A stretch of DNA of 16,213 bases, taken from NCBI GenBank assembly GCA_001873755.1, contig MNZT01000046.1, positions 1 to 16,213 of the forward strand. The letters run 5' to 3'. Source of the stretch: Candidatus Wirthbacteria bacterium CG2_30_54_11 (GTDB taxonomy: Bacteria; Patescibacteriota; CG2-30-54-11). The notes beneath the pieces are model-generated. The model saw only the letters and a program-made list of their open reading frames with translations. It had not been told where the DNA came from and ran no database searches. The number at the start of each line of letters is the position of its first letter. The first letter of the stretch is position 1. Both the position numbers and the translations under genes were made by a program. Below, in pieces: positions 1-5,254 of this stretch.

Positions 1-233
1 ATGAGATGTTGGAGGGGATCCTGGACTGAAGACAGCCTAGTTGGTCATTGAGCCTAGAATGGCTAACCCGTTATTGGTCCTTTTGTCCGGGATGAACAGG
101 GAAGAGATATTCTTGCTTAGAGGCTTTTTGCCTATGGAGGGTGATGTTCTTCTTCCCTGTCCCTCCGACTCTTATCCTATGGTTTTTCTCCTGTTCAGTA
201 TACTAGGAGGGGTGCCCGAAGGGCGGGGTGGGC
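1..233. other. Intergenic stretch downstream of the flavin operon, no convincing gene
   Basis: I see no recognisable gene here. A plus-strand open frame (41-310) runs through it and into the antisense of the kinase domain; its translation resembles no family I know and it has no good ribosome binding site. Near 214-224 a short hairpin (GCCC, loop GAA, GGGC) sits just beyond the stop of the ATPase-kinase gene. It has no T tract, so I do not call it a terminator. It resembles the G/C-rich palindromic repeats scattered through the rest of the window. Confidence 0.5.
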
Positions 234-1517
234 TCATTTCATCAACTCTTTGGCTTTCCTGCAGTCTTCATCCATCTGCCCGATCAGCTCATCCTTCGAC
301 GAAAACTTGACCGTTGGTCTGAGGTGGTCGAGCACCTGTATCTCCACCTCGTCACTATTCCGCCCGCTGTCGTCGTAGTCAAATAGAAATACCTCTATCC
401 AGTCCTCGGTACCCTCAAAGGTTGCCTGCGGTCCGTAGTGGAGCACTCCTCCATACTCAGAGCCGTCCACCCGTGCTCTTACGGCGTAGACGCCATAGCT
501 GAAAGGGAAGGCAGTGAGGTCCAGGTTCATGGTGGGATAGCCCAGCTCGTGACCCCGGCCGAACCCGTGGATAATGGTCCCCCGGATCCAACCCTGACGA
601 AGCGCTTTACGAACACGATTTTCCAGAGCGGCGAAGCCGGAAGTCTCCTGCATGGCTGCGGTTCTTGGTCGCGGCAGATCCACCGGTATGCTCTCCGACA
701 CCCTGCCCGGCCTCGGGGTAAGTACCACGATCTCGTCCGAGACCAGGACCGCTTCGCGGATGCTGTGCGTGATCATGAGGATGGTCTTGCCAGACTTCTC
801 AAGGACTCTGAGCAGCTCCAGATCCATCCGCTCCCGCGTCAGCTCATCGAGCGCCCCGAACGGCTCATCGAGCAGCAGGATCGGTGGATCGGCGACAAGA
901 GCTTTGCCCAGAGCCACTAACTGCTGCATGCCGCCTGACAGCTGGTCGACCCGATGGTGCGCAAAAGCGCTCAGACCAACAGTCAAAAGTGTCTGATCGA
1001 CCCGTTGATTGATGTTCTCCCCCTTTATGAAAGGGGGACTAAGGGGGATTTGTTTCTTGTCGGCTGCTTTTCTTTTTTTGTTATCTTCTTTCCCAAATCC
1101 CTCCCCGCCTTCAGAGGCGACCGTCGCTGCGACGAGTCTCGCAAGGCGGAGGCTCGTCAAGGACGGCTGCCCCCCTTTCATAAAGGGAGGTAAACCCAGC
1201 TCCAGCGGCAACGCTATGTTTCTCCGCACATCTCGCCAGGGATACAGCGTCGGCTTCTGGAACACCATACCGTAGGCTCGCTCCTGCCGTGCCTGCTCCG
1301 GTGTCTTTCCCTGCAGCTCTATCGTCCCGGACGAAGGCTCCTGAAGACCTGCTATCATGCGGAGCAAGGTTGACTTGCCGCAGCCGGATGGTCCTATGAT
1401 GGTCGTGAACCGGCCCTGCGGCACAGAAAATGAAACCCCGTCCACTACCGTGACCGGATGGGTGTCAGTGAACTTCTTGCTGACGGCTTCGATCCGTATG
1501 TCTGGCTTATTGCTCAT
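234..1517 (-). CDS. ABC transporter ATPase fused to a riboflavin kinase domain
   Basis: This 427-residue protein joins two enzymes. Residues 1-280 are an ABC ATPase of the TauB/SsuB/ThiZ type: Walker A GPSGCGKST (42-50), Q-loop Gln87, signature LSGGMQQ (193-199), Walker B ILLLDEP (213-219), D-loop ALD (222-224) and switch His251. Residues 305-427 are a riboflavin kinase domain like the C-terminal half of RibF: GFGRGHELGYPTMNL (318-332, containing the PTxN nucleotide/Mg site), the EVFLFDYD stretch with likely catalytic Glu375, and LRPTVKF near 399-405. The adenylyltransferase half of RibF is absent, so FMN rather than FAD is the expected product. Between the Q-loop and signature, residues 108-168 are extra compared with the family and are encoded by palindromic repeats; the frame stays open. 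The start codon has only a weak upstream GGAT. It is the last gene of the operon after the riboflavin-type permease and binding protein. Both halves keep their key residues, so I infer that uptake and phosphorylation are coupled; this is not shown. Confidence 0.9.
   Translation of the reverse strand: MSNKPDIRIEAVSKKFTDTHPVTVVDGVSFSVPQGRFTTIIGPSGCGKSTLLRMIAGLQEPSSGTIELQGKTPEQARQERAYGMVFQKPTLYPWRDVRRNIALPLELGLPPFMKGGQPSLTSLRLARLVAATVASEGGEGFGKEDNKKRKAADKKQIPLSPPFIKGENINQRVDQTLLTVGLSAFAHHRVDQLSGGMQQLVALGKALVADPPILLLDEPFGALDELTRERMDLELLRVLEKSGKTILMITHSIREAVLVSDEIVVLTPRPGRVSESIPVDLPRPRTAAMQETSGFAALENRVRKALRQGWIRGTIIHGFGRGHELGYPTMNLDLTAFPFSYGVYAVRARVDGSEYGGVLHYGPQATFEGTEDWIEVFLFDYDDSGRNSDEVEIQVLDHLRPTVKFSSKDELIGQMDEDCRKAKELMK
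1014..1196. repeat. Composite palindromic repeat inserted in frame in the ATPase gene
   Basis: Two hairpins of one family bound this block: CCCCC-TTT-loop-AAA-GGGGG at 1019-1037, followed by ACTAAGGGGGATTT to about 1051, and CCCCCC-TTT-loop-AAA-GGGAGG at 1170-1190. Between them lie further small hairpins: CGCCT/AGGCG at 1106-1119, CGTCG/CGACG at 1122-1134 and GACGAG/CTCGTC at 1131-1158. The block replaces what is normally a loop of about ten residues in this ATPase family. It encodes PPFMKGG and PPFIKG at its ends with a basic, low-complexity middle. No stop codon or frameshift results. Confidence 0.8.
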
Positions 1518-1595
1518 AATCTGTGATCCAAATGAATCGTTTGTTCTCTTGTCACTGCCTAGGAAACAAATACACTACCCCGTCAGCGAAGCGCT

Positions 1596-1674
1596 GCCAC
1601 CCCTTCACTGAAGGGGAATTATTCCCCTCCTGTGGAGGGGTGGCCCTGAGCGAAGTCCGCGTAGTCGAAGGGCC
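1596..1674. repeat. Composite palindromic repeat between ribY-like gene and ATPase-kinase gene
   Basis: Three adjacent hairpins are visible: CCCCTTC/GAAGGGG (1600-1616, loop ACT), CCCCTCC/GGAGGGG (1624-1640, loop TGT) and a GGCCCT/AGGGCC-bounded unit (1642-1674). An outer 8-base pair of arms, GCCACCCC (1596-1603) and GGGGTGGC (1637-1644), encloses the first two. The third unit (core 1644-1672) is a diverged copy of the repeat found inside the FMN riboswitch (3550-3664). The spacer between the two genes is otherwise short, so this block probably affects RNA folding or stability within the operon transcript. Confidence 0.7.
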
Positions 1675-1689
1675 AGGGTGGTCTCCTCC

Positions 1690-2688
1690 CTATAGGAACT
1701 GTCCATCTGTCGCCCCGTCCTCCTGTGTCCCTGCCGGTAGGAGATCAAGCTTCTGCAACATCTCCCGGGTCGAAGTCCAACGACCAGGATCCATGACGCC
1801 GAGGTCATTCGAAAGATTTGCCGTATCGCGCCACTTCGCCATACTCGCTTCGAGCACCTGCCTCTGCACCGGGTAGTCCGCTTCGGATAGATCAGGGATC
1901 CGAGCTACAGAAGCAGTGAACGTGTAGTCAGGATTATTGATGGCATACTGCATGGCCTGCTTCACGGCCTGTACAACTCCGAGCACAATATCAGGCGAAT
2001 TGTTGATCATGTCTTCACTGGTGATGAGCGACGCGCCTACCAGCGAGACATAGTCACCAAAAGGGATCTCCTGTACAGAGTATCCGCGTTCTCTCAGCTG
2101 CACCAACTCATTGTTGGCGAACACGACCGCTGCATCGACCCGGCCAGTGGTGAGCATTTCGATCTGCGCGTACCCTATCGATTCGATAGTCACGGCATTC
2201 TGCCCGATGGTTGCATCCAAAAATGCCAGCAATCCGGTATAGCTGCTGCCGTACAGACCCGGGATACCGATCTTCTTGCCAGTCAGGTCCTGTGGCGTCC
2301 TGATGCCAGTAGACTCAAGGGAGACAATACTGACCGGCAGCTCCGGGTAAAGCGCCAGCACCGCCACGACCGGCAGTCCCTGCGCCCGGCCCAGGAGCAC
2401 CTGTTCGCCGTCCGTGATGGCAAAGCCCTTCTGACCGGCCGCCACCTGCTGGATGAGATCCGGCGCCATGCCGTAGTCCAGCGTGACATCGACCGACTTC
2501 TGCGTGAAATACCCTCGGTCCTCAGCGACGAAGAACGGCGCGAACTGGACATTGGGAATGTAGCCCATGCCGATAGTGACCGGGGTAGGGCCGGCAGGCG
2601 TTTCGCTCGTCTGATTGTTCGAAGGCAGGAGCGAACAGGCACCAAAGATGAAGACTGCACAGAATGAGAGCAACAAGATTTTTTTCAT
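1690..2688 (-). CDS. ribY: Substrate-binding lipoprotein, ThiY/RibY-like (putative riboflavin binding)
   Basis: This is an NMT1/THI5-like periplasmic-type binding protein of 332 residues. A basic and hydrophobic signal peptide ends in FGAC, with Cys18 as the lipidation site. The opening of the mature fold, GMGYIPNVQFAPFFVAEDRGYF, is cut here in two parts for length: GMGYIPNVQFAPFF then VAEDRGYF; it is typical of ThiY-type proteins, as is the later DLTGKKIGIPGLYGSSY block. I place the start at 2688, not the upstream ATG at 2694: AGAAGG (2695-2700) abuts the upstream ATG but lies 6 bases before the ATG at 2688. The family binds pyrimidine precursors, nitrate, sulfonates or riboflavin. The riboflavin assignment rests on the FMN riboswitch and kinase fusion in the same operon, not on the protein alone. 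The symbol ribY is by analogy with RibXY transporters. Confidence 0.8.
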   Translation of the reverse strand: MKKILLLSFCAVFIFGACSLLPSNNQTSETPAGPTPVTIGMGYIPNVQFAPFFVAEDRGYFTQKSVDVTLDYGMAPDLIQQVAAGQKGFAITDGEQVLLGRAQGLPVVAVLALYPELPVSIVSLESTGIRTPQDLTGKKIGIPGLYGSSYTGLLAFLDATIGQNAVTIESIGYAQIEMLTTGRVDAAVVFANNELVQLRERGYSVQEIPFGDYVSLVGASLITSEDMINNSPDIVLGVVQAVKQAMQYAINNPDYTFTASVARIPDLSEADYPVQRQVLEASMAKWRDTANLSNDLGVMDPGRWTSTREMLQKLDLLPAGTQEDGATDGQFL

Positions 2689-2694
2689 AACCAT

Positions 2695-2700
2695 CCTTCT
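2695..2700 (-). promoter_or_regulatory. Shine-Dalgarno that decides the start of the binding protein
   Basis: AGAAGG on the minus strand leaves no space before the ATG at 2694 but a normal 6-base space before the in-frame ATG at 2688. The shorter form also begins directly with MKK, a usual signal-peptide start. Confidence 0.7.
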
Positions 2701-2713
2701 GCAAAAAAAATGT

Positions 2714-2738
2714 AGGGACGGCGATTTATCGCGTCTCT
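2714..2738. repeat. Short palindrome between permease and binding-protein genes
   Basis: GGGAC, then GCGAT, a TT centre, ATCGC and GTCTC form a nearly perfect hairpin with one bulged G. It fills most of the gap between the permease stop and the next ribosome binding site. It resembles the GGGCGGTTC/GAACCGCCC palindromes in mutS in layout (TAGGG on one side) but has a different core. Confidence 0.55.
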
Positions 2739-2748
2739 GACGGTTACA

Positions 2749-3489
2749 TCATCGTAACCGAACCAGCACCCTCGAGACCAAGCTGATCGCCCCATAGAGC
2801 GCGAGACCAAGCCCCACCAGCGAAATGATCGCCACGAACACCAGCGGCGTATCGAGCACCCCCTTGCCGGCATTGATGAGATAGCCCAGTCCCTGCTGCG
2901 CACCGATGAACTCCCCGACCACGGCACCCATGAGCGACAGGCTGAGCCCGACGCGAAGCCCGCTCAGGATACCCGGCAAGGCGGCAGGCAGTTTGAGCTT
3001 GCTGAAAGTCTGCCACCTGCTGCCCCCAAGCGCCTGCATATCCAGGAGGAGCAGGCGGTCCAGTGAACCGAAAGCCTCAAGCGCGGCAGCAAACATGGGA
3101 AGAAAAGCGACGACCGCCGCTATCAGGACTTTGGTCTGGTAGCCGTTCCCGAACCAGATCATGAGCAGCGGAGCTACGGCCAGGATGGGAATGGACTGTA
3201 TGGCGATGAGATACGGGCTGAGGATATAGCGAACATGAGAGTATTCAGACGCCGTGTACGCAAGAGAACAAGCGATGAAACCAGATACAAAAAAACCACT
3301 CATCGTCTCCGACAGCGTGGTTAGAATATGTCCCCAAAGTTTCCCGTGTTCCCAGGCCCTCACTGCTCTCTCAGCAACCAGGGCCGGAGACGGTAGGATA
3401 AATGACGGATAGCCGGAAAAGGTGCTCAGTACCTGCCAGAAGACGAGCAGCGAAAGAAGCGAAAACAACACAAACAGAAAACGTTTCAT
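2749..3489 (-). CDS. ribX: ABC transporter permease, TauC/ThiX/RibX-like (putative riboflavin uptake)
   Basis: This 246-residue inner-membrane permease belongs to the binding-protein-dependent transport family. The coupling motif that docks the ATPase is seen at residues 147-178 (LLLDMQALGGSRWQTFSKLK, then LPAALPGILSGLR). About six hydrophobic segments are visible, starting at residues 5-22 and ending near 217-240. The ORF can be read from 3510, but that ATG lies inside the conserved 3' end of the FMN riboswitch. The ATG at 3489 has AGAAGGGG 8 bases upstream (3498-3505), so I choose 3489. It is the first gene of the operon, directly controlled by the riboswitch. The substrate is inferred to be riboflavin from the riboswitch and the downstream kinase fusion; the permease family alone does not say. 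Confidence 0.85.
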   Translation of the reverse strand: MKRFLFVLFSLLSLLVFWQVLSTFSGYPSFILPSPALVAERAVRAWEHGKLWGHILTTLSETMSGFFVSGFIACSLAYTASEYSHVRYILSPYLIAIQSIPILAVAPLLMIWFGNGYQTKVLIAAVVAFLPMFAAALEAFGSLDRLLLLDMQALGGSRWQTFSKLKLPAALPGILSGLRVGLSLSLMGAVVGEFIGAQQGLGYLINAGKGVLDTPLVFVAIISLVGLGLALYGAISLVSRVLVRLR

Positions 3490-3497
3490 GAAAAGAT

Positions 3498-3505
3498 CCC
3501 CTTCT
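3498..3505 (-). promoter_or_regulatory. Shine-Dalgarno of the permease, inside riboswitch stem P1
   Basis: AGAAGGGG on the minus strand precedes the ATG at 3489 by 8 bases. Its AGAAG (3501-3505) is the 3' strand that pairs with CUUCU (3707-3711) to close the FMN aptamer. If that pairing forms only with ligand bound, FMN would hide the ribosome binding site directly. Confidence 0.65.
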
Positions 3506-3712
3506 TTCATCCGGACTGTACCGTCGGCTCCGGATTCTCACCGGATCAATCCTGAGCGACGTCTGCGGAGTCGAAGGATTCTGCATCCTGAGCGACGTCT
3601 GCGGAGTCGAAGGAGTCATGGGCTTGTCCTCCGAAGCCCTGAGCGAACCCTGTGAGTCGAAGGGCGTAGGAGGAACCACCACCGGCTGGGAATTTAACCC
3701 AACCTCAGAAGT
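3501..3712 (-). promoter_or_regulatory. FMN riboswitch (RFN element) with an enlarged variable arm
   Basis: Read on the minus strand, the 5' half has CUUCU, GAGG, GGGUUAAAUUCCC and GCCGGUGGU (about 3711-3675). The 3' half has UCCGGUGAGAAUCCGGA, GCCGACGGU, ACAGUCCGGAUGAAAG and AGAAG (about 3547-3501). These match the conserved segments of the FMN aptamer in order: two G/C hairpins with GUGAAAUU-type loops and the GCCGAC and AGUCCGGAUG blocks. P1 is CUUCU/AGAAG. The variable arm between the two halves (about 3548-3670) is very long, about 120 bases, and is built of dispersed repeats. No terminator hairpin with a U tract follows, while P1 contains the Shine-Dalgarno, so control of translation start is the likely mode. 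Confidence 0.93.
3550..3664. repeat. Three copies of a 28-29 base dispersed repeat inside the riboswitch arm
   Basis: Two identical 29-base copies lie at 3550-3578 and 3586-3614, 7 bases apart, and a diverged 28-base copy lies at 3637-3664. Each begins (T/C)CCTGAGCGA on the plus strand and ends GAGTCGAAGG(A/G). The ends are complementary (TCCT/AGGA and CGAC/GTCG), so each copy can fold into a small hairpin. A fourth copy is at 1644-1672. Confidence 0.85.
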
Positions 3713-3728
3713 ACTATTGCACCTGTCT

Positions 3729-3756
3729 AGTATATCCGAGCTTGCCGAATTGGCAA
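3729..3756 (-). promoter_or_regulatory. Promoter of the flavin operon
   Basis: On the minus strand a -35 TTGCCA (3751-3756) and a -10 TATACT (3729-3734) are 16 bases apart. Transcription would begin near 3722, about 10 bases before the first paired base of the FMN riboswitch, which is the expected place. The -35 lies within a 6-base inverted repeat, CTTGCC-GAATT-GGCAAG (3741-3757). Confidence 0.65.
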
Positions 3757-3757
3757 G
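3741..3757. promoter_or_regulatory. Inverted repeat over the -35 of the flavin operon
   Basis: CTTGCC and GGCAAG flank a 5-base centre, just beyond the stop of the YbaK-like gene. It could be an operator for the flavin promoter or the 3' hairpin of the upstream transcript. There is no T tract on the minus strand, so a strong intrinsic terminator is unlikely. Confidence 0.35.
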
Positions 3758-3764
3758 CGAATCA

Positions 3765-4247
3765 TCATTCCTGCTTCACATCCGCCACCTGTCCGCCGGT
3801 CATTTTCAGTAGATCGGCAGGCGCCATGGCAAATACCGCATTCGGTGTGCCAGCGGCTCCATAGATGATCTCGTAGGAGAGAAGTGATTCATCAATGAAT
3901 GTCCGGCACACCGTCGTATGTCCGACTGGGGCGACCCCACCGATGACATAACCGGTCTTTTCACGGACGAAATCTGCATCACCCTTGCTGAGCTTTTCTC
4001 CGATGAGCTTCTCGACTTTGCGTTCGTCGACCCGATGCGCCCCGCTCGCGACCACGATCACACAGTCACCCTTGATCTTGGCACGAAAAACAATGGACTT
4101 GGCGATCTGGGCGATCTCGCAGCCGACACAGAAGGCGGCGTCTTGCGAAGTCTTGGTTCCCTGGGGGAATTCCAGCACCTTGATTTCAAAACCCATATCA
4201 TGCAGCAGGTTCTTCACTTTCAACGCAGTAGGATGGATGTCCGGCAT
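3765..4247 (-). CDS. YbaK/EbsC-family aminoacyl-tRNA deacylase
   Basis: This 160-residue protein has the YbaK/ProX editing-domain fold, whose members hydrolyse misacylated tRNA (Cys-tRNAPro, Ala-tRNAPro and relatives) in the cytoplasm. The likely catalytic Lys50 sits in AKSIVFRA (49-56), and the glycine-rich IGGVAPVGH (102-110) is typical. The open frame extends upstream to 4304, but those 19 residues (DPRVTPEDD and so on) are encoded by a palindromic repeat. The ATG at 4247 has AAAAGGAC just upstream, so I start there. I cannot tell which tRNA it edits. It lies between the radical SAM gene and the flavin operon promoter; a repeat separates it from the radical SAM gene. Confidence 0.9.
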   Translation of the reverse strand: MPDIHPTALKVKNLLHDMGFEIKVLEFPQGTKTSQDAAFCVGCEIAQIAKSIVFRAKIKGDCVIVVASGAHRVDERKVEKLIGEKLSKGDADFVREKTGYVIGGVAPVGHTTVCRTFIDESLLSYEIIYGAAGTPNAVFAMAPADLLKMTGGQVADVKQE

Positions 4248-4274
4248 GTTTAATGTCCTTTTCGTTGGTAAAGT

Positions 4275-4356
4275 GTCATCCTCGGGCGTGACCCGGGGAT
4301 CCATCTTTTCTCTTTTCTTTTTCTATTTCTGGATCCCCGATCGGGTCGGGGATGAC
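4275..4356. repeat. Palindromic element, about 82 bases, between two minus-strand genes
   Basis: The ends are inverted copies: GTCATCCTCGGG at the left and CGGGGATGAC at the right, each followed inward by GGATCCA/TGGATCC. Each arm also folds by itself: CCTCGGG/CCCGGGG (4280-4298) and CCCCGA/TCGGGG (4335-4351). The centre is a T-rich stretch on the plus strand (about 4304-4328). It looks like a small non-autonomous repeat of the kind that encodes WIPDRVGDD-like peptides when read through. It forms the false N-terminal extension of the YbaK-like frame. Confidence 0.75.
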
Positions 4357-4372
4357 ATACTGATGAACAATT

Positions 4373-5254
4373 TCAAAACTCCGGCGTATACCTGCTGTCC
4401 GCGGACGTGAGGTCCTGGACCAGAGCGTTGTCAAAACCATGCTCATTGAGAAAATCAACACCCGCCTGGTACTCCTCTGCCGTCAAGTGGCGGTCGATCT
4501 CCGGATGTTCGGAGGCCCGCCAGGTGGGAAAATACTGCGCCATCAGGCTGATCTGGGTATGATTTCCCAGGTTCTCGTCTATCCACTTGAGCACCTCCAG
4601 AGAATCGGCCGGACAGCCGGGCAGCATCAGATGCCGGACAGCCACCCCTTTTTGCAGAATACCGCTCGGGTCAAAGCTATTATCCGGCTGCTGGCGGCGC
4701 ATCTCCTCGATCGCTTTGGTCGCTATGGCAAAGTAGCCGGGGGCCAGGGAATACCGCTTGGCCAAAACATCGGAAAAATATTTCATGTCAGGCAGATACA
4801 CATCTACCAGCCCTTCGAGAGAACGGATCGTCCCGACGGTCTCATACCCATTGCTGTTCCAGACGACGGGGATCCTTATCTTTTTTTTCAATGCCGTGAG
4901 AGCAGGGACCAACAGATGGCTGTAGGGGGTCGGACTCACCAGATTGATATTGAGCGCACCTTCTGAAGCCATATCTTTACAACGACCGACAAAATCCGCG
5001 ATTGAAAACGCTTTCCCCATGCCTTCCTGTGAAATGAGATAGTTCTGACAGAACACACAGGAGAGATTGCAGCGGCTGAAAAAAACCGTACCCGAACCCT
5101 CTTTGGCAGTGCCGCTGATGAACGGTTCTTCATCGAAGTGCAGCTGCGTTCTTGCGATCATGAGCTCGTTCGGCGCCCGGCACACCCCGAGCTTGACCTC
5201 CCGGTCGACCTGACAGTCAAAGGGGCAGACGCGACAGGAAAATCCAGTCGTCAT
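4373..5254 (-). CDS. Radical SAM protein, PflX-like (COG1313 type)
   Basis: This 293-residue protein carries a radical SAM cluster motif CNLSCVFC (Cys62, Cys66, Cys69) and an N-terminal cysteine set (CRVCPFDC with Cys7, Cys10, Cys14, then Cys25). That pairing is typical of proteins annotated as PflX or putative pyruvate formate-lyase activating enzyme. The VVWNSNGYE and VDVYLPDMKY blocks are also typical of the activase-type barrel. The substrate is unknown, and no glycyl-radical enzyme is seen in the window. Its ATG overlaps the mutS stop in ATGA (5251-5254), so translation is probably coupled to mutS. Confidence 0.85.
   Translation of the reverse strand: MTTGFSCRVCPFDCQVDREVKLGVCRAPNELMIARTQLHFDEEPFISGTAKEGSGTVFFSRCNLSCVFCQNYLISQEGMGKAFSIADFVGRCKDMASEGALNINLVSPTPYSHLLVPALTALKKKIRIPVVWNSNGYETVGTIRSLEGLVDVYLPDMKYFSDVLAKRYSLAPGYFAIATKAIEEMRRQQPDNSFDPSGILQKGVAVRHLMLPGCPADSLEVLKWIDENLGNHTQISLMAQYFPTWRASEHPEIDRHLTAEEYQAGVDFLNEHGFDNALVQDLTSADSRYTPEF

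Noticed and set aside
41..310. Plus-strand open frame of 89 codons at the left edge
   Set aside because: It has no good ribosome binding site, resembles no known family, and its 3' part is antisense to the riboflavin kinase domain.
1014..1196. An intron or intein in the ATPase gene
   Set aside because: The block is too short for an intein, has no splice motifs that I can see, and consists of repeats that also occur between genes.
3490..3510. Permease start at the ATG at 3510
   Set aside because: That ATG is part of the conserved CCGGAUGAAAG end of the FMN aptamer. The ATG at 3489 has a proper Shine-Dalgarno.
3550..3614. Two identical 29-base repeats, as in a CRISPR array
   Set aside because: The gap is only 7 bases, there are just two exact copies, a further copy lies elsewhere, and they sit inside a riboswitch arm. 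It is a dispersed repeat.
4248..4304. YbaK-like protein starting at 4304
   Set aside because: The added residues are encoded by a palindromic repeat, and AAAAGGAC marks the ATG at 4247.
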